In this document: positions 1 through 8,035 of the stretch, in pieces
How positions within the stretch are numbered: the first letter of the stretch is position 1
Layout: each line of letters starts with the position of its first letter
NCBI GenBank assembly: GCA_046297455.1
Contig: JBKBIT010000016.1
Location: forward strand, 1-64,000
Direction of reading: 5' to 3'
Length of the DNA: 64,000 nt
Source of the DNA: ZYF759 sp046297455
Lineage (GTDB): Bacteria; Pseudomonadota; Alphaproteobacteria; Rhizobiales; Rhizobiaceae
The notes under the pieces: generated by a model
Database searches by the model: none
What the model saw: the letters and a program-made list of their open reading frames with translations, nothing else
What the model was told of the DNA's origin: nothing
Position numbers and translations under genes: made by a program

Positions 1-2826
1 AGGTCGCCGTTTGCGCTGGCGTTCCTCGACAGGGTCCTCGTAGGAGCCGGCGCCGATCTTGCCGCGCCTGACCGGACCGGGATCGTCGGCGGGCTTTTGC
101 GGAACGCGTCCCTGGACGGGCTTTTCGGTGCGGCCGACCGTCATCTCGTCGAGCGTGTTCTTGCGGAAGAGAGAGTTGCCGGCCGGCACCGTGTGGTCGC
201 CGGAGGTACCCATCTCATCGAGTGCAGGCTTGGCGAACAGCGAACCGCCCTGGGCTGCCTTCGCCTTGCCACCACGCCCCTTCGCCGCATCGCGGCGGCT
301 CTTCTGTGTGTTCTCCACGCCCGCGTCGCGTGCCAGCGGGTCGTCGGCAATGGCCAGCTCGGTTTCCTGCAGGCGCTTGATCTCGTCGCGCAGCCGGGCC
401 GCGCGCTCGAAGTTGAGATCGGCGGCCGCGTCGCGCATCTCCTTCTCCAGATGCTGGAGATGCGTCTTGAGATTGGCGCCCACCATCTCGCCCTTGCCGG
501 CCAGCCCCGAAATGTCGGCGCGCACATGGTCGCGCTCGTAGACCGAATCGAGAATGTCGGAGATGCGGGCCTTCACGCTTTCGGGAGTGATGCCGTGCGC
601 GGTGTTCCAGGCAACCTGTTTCTCGCGGCGGCGTGCGGTCTCGTCCATCGCGCGCTGCATGGAGCCGGTGATGTTGTCGGCATAGAGGATCACCTTGCCG
701 TCGACGTTTCGTGCCGCGCGGCCGATCGTCTGGACAAGCGAGGTCTCAGAGCGCAGGAACCCTTCCTTGTCGGCATCTAGAATGGCGACCAGCGCGCATT
801 CGGGGATGTCCAGCCCCTCGCGCAGCAAATTGATGCCCACCAGCACGTCGAAGGCGCCGAGCCTGAGATCGCGGATGATCTCGATGCGCTCCAGCGTGTC
901 GATGTCGGAATGCATGTAGCGCACCCGCACGCCCTGCTCGTGCAGATACTCGGTGAGGTCTTCCGCCATGCGCTTGGTCAGCACGGTGCACAGCGTGCGG
1001 TAGCCCTTGGCCGCCGTCTCGCGGATCTCGCCCAGCACGTCGTCGACCTGCGCCTTGGCCGGCCGTACCTCGACCGGCGGGTCGATGAGGCCGGTCGGGC
1101 GGATGACCTGTTCGGCAAAGACGCCGCCCGCCTGCTCCATCTCCCAATTGCCCGGTGTCGCCGACACGGCGACCGAGAGCGGGCGCATGGCGTCCCACTC
1201 CTCGAAGCGCAGCGGCCGGTTGTCCATGCAGGACGGCAGGCGGAAGCCGTATTCGGCCAGCGTCGCCTTGCGGCGGAAGTCGCCGCGATACATGCCGCCG
1301 ATCTGCGGGATGGTCACATGGCTCTCGTCGACAAAGACGATGGCATTGTCGGGCACGTATTCGAACAGCGTCGGCGGCGGGTCGCCGGGGCGGCGCCCCG
1401 TGAGGTAGCGCGAATAGTTCTCGATGCCGGCGCAGGAGCCGGTCGCCTCCAGCATCTCGAGGTCGAAGCGCGTGCGCTGCTCCAGCCGCTGCGCTTCCAG
1501 CAGGCGGCCGGCCTTTTCCAGTTCGACCAGCCTGTGCTTCAGCTCCTCCTTGATCGACTTGATCGCCTGGTTCAGTGTCGGGCGCGGCGTCACATAGTGC
1601 GAGTTGGCGTAGATCTTCACGCTCTTCAGCTCGCCCGTCTTCTGGCCGGTCAGCGGATCGAATTCGGTAATCTGCTCGATCTCGTCGCCGAACAGCGAGA
1701 TGCGCCAGGCAGCATCCTCAAGGTGGGCGGGGAATATCTCGATCGTATCGCCGCGCACCCTGAACGTGCCGCGCGCGAAGCCGACATCGGCGCGCTTGTA
1801 TTGCTGTGCGACCAGATCGGCCAGAAGCTGGCGCTGGTCGATGCGGTCGCCGACCTGCATCTGGAAGGTCATGGCGGTGTAGGTCTCGACCGAGCCGATA
1901 CCGTAGATGCAGGAGACCGAGGCCACGATGATGACGTCGTCGCGCTCCAGCAGCGAGCGCGTCGCCGAGTGGCGCATGCGGTCGATCTGCTCGTTGATCG
2001 AGGATTCCTTCTCGATATAGGTGTCCGAGCGCGGCACGTAGGCCTCGGGCTGGTAGTAGTCGTAATAGGAGACGAAATACTCCACTGCATTGTCGGGGAA
2101 GAAGTTCTTGAACTCCGAATAGAGCTGCGCCGCCAGCGTCTTGTTGGGCGCGAGGATAAGCGCGGGGCGCTGCGTCTCCTCGATGACCTTGGCCATGGTG
2201 AAGGTCTTGCCGGAACCGGTGACGCCGAGCAGCACCTGGGTGCGCTCGTTCTCATCGATGCCCGACACGAGATCGGCAATGGCGCGCGGCTGGTCGCCCG
2301 CCGGCTGGTATTCGGTCTGCATCCGGAAGGCGATGCCGCCTTCCGATTTCTGCGGCCGCTCGGGCCGGTGCGGCACCCAGCCATCGCCCTTGAGATTGGG
2401 ATCGCCGGCTTCGATCAGCCGCGACAGCGCGGCGACCGTGGCGGTGACACCGGAATTGTCGAGGCCGGCCGCGTCCTCCAGCGCGATGTCCATGCCGGCC
2501 ACCGGGTTGAGACCCGCCGCCGCGCGCTCCTTGGGCGAGGCCGCACCGCCCATCGACGTGCCGCGCGCGGTGCGCGTAGGCGCCGCGGAACGGGACGGAA
2601 TCTTCTTCGTGGTCTTTGCCGCCTTGCCGCCGCGCTCCTCAAGGGAGGAGTCTGCCTGGCGCAGGTCGGCCTCCTCGGCGATCTGCCTGGCCCAGTCCGA
2701 CACCAAGCCAGTGAGCGGCACGCCATCGAAGTCGGCCTGCGGCGCTTCGCCGAAGCCTTGCTGACGGTCTGGAGGATTTTCGCCGCCATTGGCGCGCGAA
2801 CGGGTCTTTTGGGATCGGGATGCCAT
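1..2826 (-). CDS. uvrB: UvrABC system protein B (excinuclease subunit), 3' end cut by window edge
   Basis: UvrB is the damage-verification helicase-like subunit of nucleotide excision repair; it receives lesions from UvrA and recruits UvrC. I read 942 codons from ATG 2826 without reaching a stop, so the C-terminus lies outside the window. A basic, low-complexity N-terminal extension of about 160 residues precedes the core, which begins near residue 168 with TEYQPAGDQP. Walker A GVTGSGKT is near residue 203, and the beta-hairpin motif YYDYYQPEAYVP near residue 256. The UvrC-binding UVR helix pair (LEKEMRDAAADLNFERA) is near residue 795, followed by a charged tail. N- and C-terminal extensions are usual for rhizobial UvrB. 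The gene follows the SixA-like gene on the same strand, with a palindromic site 71 to 94 bases upstream of the start. Confidence 0.97.
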   Translation of the reverse strand, partial: MASRSQKTRSRANGGENPPDRQQGFGEAPQADFDGVPLTGLVSDWARQIAEEADLRQADSSLEERGGKAAKTTKKIPSRSAAPTRTARGTSMGGAASPKERAAAGLNPVAGMDIALEDAAGLDNSGVTATVAALSRLIEAGDPNLKGDGWVPHRPERPQKSEGGIAFRMQTEYQPAGDQPRAIADLVSGIDENERTQVLLGVTGSGKTFTMAKVIEETQRPALILAPNKTLAAQLYSEFKNFFPDNAVEYFVSYYDYYQPEAYVPRSDTYIEKESSINEQIDRMRHSATRSLLERDDVIIVASVSCIYGIGSVETYTAMTFQMQVGDRIDQRQLLADLVAQQYKRADVGFARGTFRVRGDTIEIFPAHLEDAAWRISLFGDEIEQITEFDPLTGQKTGELKSVKIYANSHYVTPRPTLNQAIKSIKEELKHRLVELEKAGRLLEAQRLEQRTRFDLEMLEATGSCAGIENYSRYLTGRRPGDPPPTLFEYVPDNAIVFVDESHVTIPQIGGMYRGDFRRKATLAEYGFRLPSCMDNRPLRFEEWDAMRPLSVAVSATPGNWEMEQAGGVFAEQVIRPTGLIDPPVEVRPAKAQVDDVLGEIRETAAKGYRTLCTVLTKRMAEDLTEYLHEQGVRVRYMHSDIDTLERIEIIRDLRLGAFDVLVGINLLREGLDIPECALVAILDADKEGFLRSETSLVQTIGRAARNVDGKVILYADNITGSMQRAMDETARRREKQVAWNTAHGITPESVKARISDILDSVYERDHVRADISGLAGKGEMVGANLKTHLQHLEKEMRDAAADLNFERAARLRDEIKRLQETELAIADDPLARDAGVENTQKSRRDAAKGRGGKAKAAQGGSLFAKPALDEMGTSGDHTVPAGNSLFRKNTLDEMTVGRTEKPVQGRVPQKPADDPGPVRRGKIGAGSYEDPVEERQRKRRP

Positions 2827-2896
2827 TGCCGCCAATATGGAGAGCCTTAGCGGCGAAGGGAAGGCCGGGAGCTGCATCGTCCCGATTTCTCCCAAC

Positions 2897-2920
2897 CTGC
2901 TGACAGCAAGCTGTCAGGAG
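2897..2920. promoter_or_regulatory. Palindromic operator candidate upstream of uvrB
   Basis: The core CTGACAG-CAAG-CTGTCAG is a perfect 7-bp inverted repeat (2900-2906 and 2911-2917). Counting one mismatch, the arms extend to 10 bp (2897-2906 and 2911-2920). It overlaps the stop codon of the SixA-like gene and lies about 70-95 bases upstream of the uvrB start. The same sequence with a 4-base spacer recurs at 32635-32660 in front of a WYL-family regulator. There is no T-run, so a terminator is unlikely. Operator function is inference from the recurrence. Confidence 0.5.
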
Positions 2921-3441
2921 TGGACCAGATCCCGCGGCCTGAGGAAATCTGTGAGCCGTGCGCTCCTCGGTGCCAGCGTGGCCCAATCGCCCTCGAACTC
3001 GAATCGCGCCAGTGCAGCCGTCGGGAATTTCTTGCGAAGGCGATGCAATTCCGCTTTGTCCGACCTGTCGCCGGCGAGCGTGGCGGCGAACTCTTCCAGT
3101 CCTGGATTATGTCCCACAAGAAGCAAGGTTTCGATCTGCCAGGGTGCCTCGCGCACGAGAGACAAAAGATAGTCTGGCCCTGCCATGTAAAGGCGGTCCG
3201 GATATATGGCTTGCGGCGGCTCCAGCAGGTTTGCAGCCACGAGCGTCCATGTGGCGCGAGTCCGTGCGGCGGGCGAGACAAGGGCAACGCCCGGAGTCCA
3301 GTTTCGGCGCGCCATCTCTGCACCGATTAGTGGAGCTGCCTTCTGTCCACGCGGCGCAAGCGGGCGGTCGAAATCGGCCAGAGCGGGATCGACCCAACTC
3401 GACTTCGCATGCCTCAGGAGCAAGAGTTGTCGCATCGCCAT
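2914..3441 (-). CDS. SixA-like histidine phosphatase
   Basis: A 175-residue protein of the histidine phosphatase (phosphoglycerate mutase-like) superfamily, close in size to SixA, which dephosphorylates phosphohistidine in Hpt domains. The N-terminal RHAKSSW contains the catalytic RH motif, an internal SPAARTRATW supplies the second conserved arginine region, and LLLVGHNPGLEE carries the second catalytic histidine. No signal peptide is visible, so it should be cytoplasmic. Two ATGs six bases apart (3441 and 3435) are both possible starts; neither has a clear Shine-Dalgarno. Its stop lies inside the palindrome upstream of uvrB. The phosphohistidine target is unknown; the family assignment is firm, the substrate is not. 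Confidence 0.85.
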   Translation of the reverse strand: MAMRQLLLLRHAKSSWVDPALADFDRPLAPRGQKAAPLIGAEMARRNWTPGVALVSPAARTRATWTLVAANLLEPPQAIYPDRLYMAGPDYLLSLVREAPWQIETLLLVGHNPGLEEFAATLAGDRSDKAELHRLRKKFPTAALARFEFEGDWATLAPRSARLTDFLRPRDLVHS

Positions 3442-3546
3442 TCAGCGACTGGTCTTTGGGGTTGCCACCGACATTTCGGATCGGTCGACCGGCAATGCGA
3501 GGTAGAGGGCGGCTTTCATGCCCGAAGAATGGCTTCCAAGGGGGCT

Positions 3547-3594
3547 GCTGACAAGCCCTTTGCTTGTCAGCCATTGCGGGGCGTGCCGCCCCGC
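3547..3594 (-). terminator. Tandem hairpins downstream of the DUF3309 gene
   Basis: Two perfect hairpins lie between the DUF3309 stop and the SixA-like gene. One has a 7-bp GC stem (3576-3582 with 3588-3594, loop 5). The other has a 10-bp stem GCTGACAAGC/GCTTGTCAGC (3547-3556 with 3562-3571, loop 5). Neither is followed by a clear U-run on the minus strand, so this is a possible terminator or RNA-stabilising structure only. The second repeat resembles, but is not the same as, the uvrB operator. Confidence 0.4.
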
Positions 3595-3603
3595 TTCCCG
3601 AGG

Positions 3604-3762
3604 CTAGATTCGACCCATCAACAGCAGGATGAGGACGATCACCAGCACGACGCCGAGAATGCCGGAGGGCCCATAACCCCAGCCGCGCGAATGTGGCCAG
3701 GCCGGGATCGCGCCGATCAGGATCAAGATAAGAATGATAAGAAGTATTGTACCGAGGCCCAT
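3604..3762 (-). CDS. DUF3309 family small membrane protein
   Basis: A 52-residue protein beginning MGLGTILLIILILIL. There are two hydrophobic segments (about residues 3-19 and 34-49) separated by the polar, glycine/tryptophan-rich linker WPHSRGWGYGPSG. This is the hallmark of the DUF3309 family, found widely in Alpha- and other Proteobacteria. Function is unknown; it should sit in the inner membrane. Upstream on the minus strand a GGAAC-N16-CATT element resembles promoters of the alphaproteobacterial general stress sigma factor EcfG, which would make it a stress-induced gene. The start has an AGGA-type ribosome binding site. Confidence 0.8.
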   Translation of the reverse strand: MGLGTILLIILILILIGAIPAWPHSRGWGYGPSGILGVVLVIVLILLLMGRI

Positions 3763-3801
3763 GAGAGTGTCCTTCCGCCTTGGATGTGGTTGCGCGGTTT
3801 C

Positions 3802-3826
3802 AATGCGCCGACGGGCAAAAGGTTCC
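3802..3826 (-). promoter_or_regulatory. Candidate EcfG (general stress) promoter for the DUF3309 gene
   Basis: On the minus strand the -35 element GGAAC (3826-3822) is followed after 16 bases by CATT (3805-3802). The EcfG/RpoE2 consensus in Alphaproteobacteria is GGAAC-N16/17-CGTT, so this is a match with one -10 mismatch. It would place transcription start about 35 bases before the ATG. Confidence 0.35.
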
Positions 3827-4056
3827 TGTAGGCGGAGGAGGCTGGGCTGCTGAACGCCGGCTGAATGTCCGGTTCAGGGCGCATTCCGAGTGGTCAATCT
3901 AGCATCGACCCGTTCGTCAGGCCGGCATGGTGCAGGTCTGGCGGTGCCGGGCATTTTCGCTTCCCGTTGCGGTGCGTCGATCAACCGGCAATCCCTTGAA
4001 ACGTATCTGCCGGTTGGTGACAGGCCACGCGGCGCATGCCGGAAGGAGACCGAACG

Positions 4057-4410
4057 ATGAAAACCCTGCTCAGCACCTTGCTTTTGGGCCTCGCCATGCA
4101 CGTCGCGATGGCTGCGCCCGCGTCTGCAAACTGGTACCTGCAACAGGACGCCGGTTTCTCGAAGCCACTCTCCCCGTCGATGCCCCACGTGCATCGTATT
4201 GGACCGCGCGACGCGATATCCTGTGCAAAGGCAGCGTTGCAGGCGCGCATGCACGAACTTATTGAGGCCGGCAACACCGGCCGGGTGCGTAGCGACGTGA
4301 TCGCCGGAGGACGAAGGTGGGATTGGATTGGGATCGACGGATTCTCGAGCCAACACCTTCCAGGACGCCTCATCACGCCTGACATTCGACATTCTTCGAC
4401 CAGATGCTGA
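4057..4410 (+). CDS. Small exported protein of unknown function
   Basis: A 117-residue reading frame that I do not recognise. It starts MKTLLSTLLLGLAMHVAMA and has a textbook signal peptide ending APASA|NW near residue 25, preceded by a strong ribosome binding site (GGAAGGAG). An in-frame ATG at 4036 lies upstream of that site and is less likely. The mature part has a single cysteine (ISCAKAALQ) and a WDWIGIDGF stretch, and its last 20 residues look less protein-like. It stands alone, converging on the fosmidomycin-resistance gene. The signal peptide and ribosome binding site argue that it is real, but the C-terminus is uncertain. Confidence 0.55.
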   Translation: MKTLLSTLLLGLAMHVAMAAPASANWYLQQDAGFSKPLSPSMPHVHRIGPRDAISCAKAALQARMHELIEAGNTGRVRSDVIAGGRRWDWIGIDGFSSQHLPGRLITPDIRHSSTRC

Positions 4411-4441
4411 AACAGAGTTCCGGTCTCTGAGTTTGCGGCAC

Positions 4442-5665
4442 TCAGGCCCGCATCGGCCGACCTTCTGCCTGGCCGTTGCGCAGGTCGGGCAGGAAGACGG
4501 TGAGCAGGCCCAGCAGCGGCAGGTAGGAACAGACCTGGTAGACGAAGTCGATGCCGTAGGCATCCGCCAGCACGCCCAGCGCAACCGCGCCGATGCCGCC
4601 GAGTCCAAAGGCCAGGCCGAAGAAGATGCCGGCCACCATGCCGACCCGGCCGGGGATGAGTTCCTGGGCGAAGACGATGATCGCCGGGAAGGCCGAGGAC
4701 AGAAGCACTGCGATCACCACCGACAGGGTGGCGGTCCAGAACAGGCTCGCATAGGGCAGTAACAGCGCGAAGGGCAGCACGCCGAGGATCGACATCCAGA
4801 TCACGGCCTTGGCGCCGAACCGGTCGCCAAGCGGGCCGCCGATGACCACGCCAAGCGCGGCCCCGCCGAGGAACAGGAAGAGGAGCAGTTGGGATTCCTG
4901 GATCGAGACGCCGAAGCGCTCGATGACGAAGAAGGTGTAGTAGCTGGTGAAACCCGCAATGTAGATGTGCTTGGTAAAGACCAGTGTCACCAGCACGACC
5001 AGCGCCCAAGCGATCGTCTTTCTTGGCAGCAACAGTTCCCGCGAGGGCCTCGGGCGCGTCGAGTTGCGCCGCTGGTAGCGCACATACCAATTGCCGATCT
5101 GCCAGAGCACGACCATTCCGACCAGCGCCATGATGGAGAACCAGCCGACACTGCCCTGGCCGCGCGGTACCACGATGAAGGCGGCCAGCAACGGGCCGAT
5201 GGCCGTGCCGGCATTGCCACCCACCTGGAAGACAGACTGGGCGAGCCCGAAGCGTCCGCCGGATGCCATGCGGGCCACACGCGAGGCCTCAGGGTGAAAG
5301 ACGGCCGAGCCGATGCCGATCAGTGCCGCTCCCGCCAACAGCTTCTCGTAGCGCGTGGCATAGCCAAGCAACAGCAGGCCCAGCATGGTCGAGCCCATGC
5401 CGAAGGCCAGCGAATAGGGCAGCGGGCGCTTGTCGGCATAAAGGCCCACCAAGGGCTGCAGTACCGAGGCGGTGACCTGGAATGCCATTGTCAGAAGACC
5501 GATCTGCCAGAAGGACAGGCCGTAATCGTCTTTCAGCATCGGGTAGATGGCCGCGATCAGTGACTGCATCACATCGTTCAGCATGTGGCAGAAGCTGAGG
5601 GCGAAAAGCACGGTGAAGGCTGTGCTTTCAGCAGAAAGCGCGGGCTTGGCGGCGGTATCGGTCAC
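4442..5665 (-). CDS. fsr: MFS efflux transporter, fosmidomycin resistance (Fsr) family
   Basis: A 407-residue 12-helix major facilitator. The N-terminus LFALSFCHMLNDVMQSL followed by AIYPMLK, and the loop motif GIGSAVFHPEASRVAR, are characteristic of the Fsr family (E. coli Fsr is 406 residues). Members export fosmidomycin, and some export other small drugs. I chose GTG 5665, with GGAG about eight bases upstream, because it gives the family's usual length; the frame stays open further upstream but over unrelated sequence. It is divergent from an AraC-family regulator only about 90 bases away, which probably controls it. The native substrate cannot be read from sequence. Confidence 0.88.
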   Translation of the reverse strand: MTDTAAKPALSAESTAFTVLFALSFCHMLNDVMQSLIAAIYPMLKDDYGLSFWQIGLLTMAFQVTASVLQPLVGLYADKRPLPYSLAFGMGSTMLGLLLLGYATRYEKLLAGAALIGIGSAVFHPEASRVARMASGGRFGLAQSVFQVGGNAGTAIGPLLAAFIVVPRGQGSVGWFSIMALVGMVVLWQIGNWYVRYQRRNSTRPRPSRELLLPRKTIAWALVVLVTLVFTKHIYIAGFTSYYTFFVIERFGVSIQESQLLLFLFLGGAALGVVIGGPLGDRFGAKAVIWMSILGVLPFALLLPYASLFWTATLSVVIAVLLSSAFPAIIVFAQELIPGRVGMVAGIFFGLAFGLGGIGAVALGVLADAYGIDFVYQVCSYLPLLGLLTVFLPDLRNGQAEGRPMRA

Positions 5666-5758
5666 TGACTGCTCCAGGGTAGGACCATCGGGATAGTCCT
5701 GTTGCGAGCGCAGTTCTTTCGTGATTTGGTCGAATTGTTTCGCAAGTGGGCCACCAGA

Positions 5759-6613
5759 ATGACACGGGCTATGGGCCAGACCGGACAAGCATTCGATCCT
5801 GCTGCGCTTGCGGGACGGCTGACTTTGATCGAGGAATCGCTCGATGCAGCCGTAGCGTTGGCCGGCGAGTACCCGGACGGCCATATGGTCAAGGCGCACC
5901 GCCACGGCCGTGCGCAGCTTCTCCATGCACTGACCGGCGTTGTTACGGTGGCCACGGAGGCCGGGCGCTGGATGGTGCCGCCCGACCACGCCATGTGGAT
6001 CCCCGCTGGCATCGTCCATTCGGTCGAGATGCTGGGGGCCGTCTCCATGCGATCGGTCTATGTGCGCGAGGACGCAAGCCGCGATCTGCCCAGCGGCCTG
6101 CGCGTGGTCGGCATGACGGAATTGATGCGTAGCCTGCTGATCGAGGCGGTTGCGATGGATCCGAGCGCCGAAGGCGACCGCCGCCGCCAACTCCTGCTTG
6201 AATTGCTGGTCGAAGAGATATCACATCTGCCCGAGCGCCCGCTCGGCCTGCCGATGCCATCTGACCCGAAGCTGGCCGCGCTCTGCAGGGGCTTTCTGGC
6301 CGCGCCCTCGGCACGCGCCACGATCGATGGCTGGGCAGGCCAGGCCGGCATGAGCCGGCGCACCTTCACCCGCGCCTTCATGCGCCAGACAGGGCTCGGC
6401 CTGTCGGCCTGGCGCCAGCAGGCCTGCCTGTTTGCGGCCCTGCCCAAACTCGCCGATGGCGAGCCGATCACCACTGTTGCCCTTGATCTCGGCTATGAGA
6501 GCGTGCCGGCCTTCATCACAATGTTCAAGCGCATGCTGGGCGTGGCCCCACGCGCCTGGCTGCGTGGCGCGCAGGTCAGCGAGACAGGCGCTATTCCGCG
6601 TCGCCCCGCATGA
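5759..6613 (+). CDS. AraC family transcriptional regulator with cupin sensor domain
   Basis: About 284 residues. The N-terminal half (roughly 20-120) is a cupin-like AraC-binding domain, with KAHRHGRAQLLHALTGV and a WMVPPDHAMWIPAG segment. The C-terminal third holds the AraC double helix-turn-helix, seen as TIDGWAGQAGMSRRTFTRAF and VALDLGYESVPAFITMFKR. It lies divergent to the Fsr transporter with a short shared promoter region, so local regulation of that exporter is the simplest inference. ATG 5759 is chosen over TTG 5702; ATG 5771 is also possible. The 3' end overlaps the convergent hydrolase gene by 23 bases. Confidence 0.85.
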   Translation: MTRAMGQTGQAFDPAALAGRLTLIEESLDAAVALAGEYPDGHMVKAHRHGRAQLLHALTGVVTVATEAGRWMVPPDHAMWIPAGIVHSVEMLGAVSMRSVYVREDASRDLPSGLRVVGMTELMRSLLIEAVAMDPSAEGDRRRQLLLELLVEEISHLPERPLGLPMPSDPKLAALCRGFLAAPSARATIDGWAGQAGMSRRTFTRAFMRQTGLGLSAWRQQACLFAALPKLADGEPITTVALDLGYESVPAFITMFKRMLGVAPRAWLRGAQVSETGAIPRRPA

Positions 6614-7892
6614 AGGTCAGCCCTACCGCCGTGCGCGGGCTGAAGCCGCGCCAGTAGGTGTGCGCTTCCTCGGGATCGCCGTTGTCATCCAACGCGATCA
6701 CCCCCTCTGCCGCATCCTCGATCAGGTCCAGATACTCGGCCATTGTCTCGTCCTGCTTGAGATGCAGGCCGAAAAAGGCCGTCGCAAAATGCTGGGCGAT
6801 GTTGTTCATGCGCACCGTGTCCCAGACCGGATCTGCGTAATGGTTGAAAGGGGACCAGCCCAGCGCTTCCGAATGGGCATAGGATTCGGCGGGCGCGGGT
6901 ATGGTTGCGGCGGCGTTGTGGTTGGCGTTCTGGAATGTCAGCAAATAGCGCTCGACGCCGGAAATGCTTTCGAAGATGCTGCGCACGCCGTTCTCGTAGC
7001 CCGACACGTCGTCGACGCTGCCGGCCATGAGAAGGATCGGCGCCTGGAGCCCCGACAGGCCCTCTTCATTCCAGAAACCGGTGTTCATGCCCCAGGGGCC
7101 GATGGCGATCACGGCTCGCACGCGTTCGTCGGGCAGTTCGCTGTGCTGCTCAGAGCCTGCCAGATGCCGACGCAGCGTGCCGTCGGGCGCACTCCATGCC
7201 AATTCCGTGCTTGCTTCGGTCACGCCGCCGCCCGCGGCCACGATCGCGCCGTAGCCGCCCATCGAGTAGCCCACGATGCCGGTGCGGTCGGCATCGACGA
7301 GGCCAGCCAGGAGCCCATCCTCCTCCTGCGACAGCCGCGCGATCTCGTCCAGCACGAAAAGCTGGTCGACGGGACGGTTGACCAGCGTCGATCCGAATGC
7401 GGCCTGATCGGAGTATGTCGAGTCTCGATGGTCGATCGACGCAACCACGTAGCCCTTGCTGGCCAGATTTTCCGCCAGATGCGCCATGAGGAAGCGGTTG
7501 CCGGGATAGCCGTGCGACAGGATAACCAACGGGAAATTGCCCTCGGCGGCCGGCTCCGCATCGCGCACGCCGCGGCCATGGATCGTGGCCATCGTCTCGC
7601 CGTCGCGAAGTTCGATCTCGTAGGTACCGCCGCCAGCCGCTTCTTCCGTGGCTGGATACCAGATCTCGACCGTCAGTTCGCGGTCGTAGCGCGGATGCTC
7701 TTCTCCCACGGCGACGTTGAGAATATCGACCTGGTCGGGATTGGTGAATTCAAGCGTTGCCACGCCCACCTGGTGCGGCCCGAAGGCGGCCAGCGCGGGA
7801 GCGTCCGGGCGCACGATGTCTATACGGTTTTCCGCCAATGCCGCCCCGCCTGTGATCGCAGCCACGCAGAGGGCCGCCAATGTCTTTCTCAT
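6591..7892 (-). CDS. Exported alpha/beta hydrolase (PAF-acetylhydrolase / dienelactone hydrolase type)
   Basis: A 433-residue secreted enzyme. The N-terminal MRKTLAALCVAAITGGAALA is a signal peptide. LVILSHGYPGNR holds the oxyanion HG region, and GIVGYSMGGYGA the nucleophile elbow GYSMG near residue 220. A VEIWYPA strand near residue 75 is typical of the platelet-activating-factor acetylhydrolase-like group. It probably cleaves esters in the periplasm; the substrate is unknown. It runs convergent to the AraC gene (23-base overlap) and divergent to chrA. Confidence 0.82.
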   Translation of the reverse strand: MRKTLAALCVAAITGGAALAENRIDIVRPDAPALAAFGPHQVGVATLEFTNPDQVDILNVAVGEEHPRYDRELTVEIWYPATEEAAGGGTYEIELRDGETMATIHGRGVRDAEPAAEGNFPLVILSHGYPGNRFLMAHLAENLASKGYVVASIDHRDSTYSDQAAFGSTLVNRPVDQLFVLDEIARLSQEEDGLLAGLVDADRTGIVGYSMGGYGAIVAAGGGVTEASTELAWSAPDGTLRRHLAGSEQHSELPDERVRAVIAIGPWGMNTGFWNEEGLSGLQAPILLMAGSVDDVSGYENGVRSIFESISGVERYLLTFQNANHNAAATIPAPAESYAHSEALGWSPFNHYADPVWDTVRMNNIAQHFATAFFGLHLKQDETMAEYLDLIEDAAEGVIALDDNGDPEEAHTYWRGFSPRTAVGLTFMRGDAE

Positions 7893-8035
7893 GTCATTTC
7901 CTCATGTGCAATTTCACCCGGGTCTAGCCTACCCTCGTGACAGGAAGATCAAGGTCCTTCCCAACTTGGGGCAGGGGCGCTCATTGTCATCCCCCCTGGC
8001 ACCCGATAAACCGAGCCACCCGCCCCGGAGCCACC

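Noticed and set aside
910..2850. A 646-codon plus-strand open frame
   Set aside because: It is antisense to uvrB, which has all family motifs in the opposite strand; the frame is open because of high GC codon bias.
5666..6190. An N-terminal extension of the Fsr gene to 582 residues
   Set aside because: The extra 175 residues overlap the divergent AraC gene and look unlike any MFS protein; GTG 5665 gives the family length.
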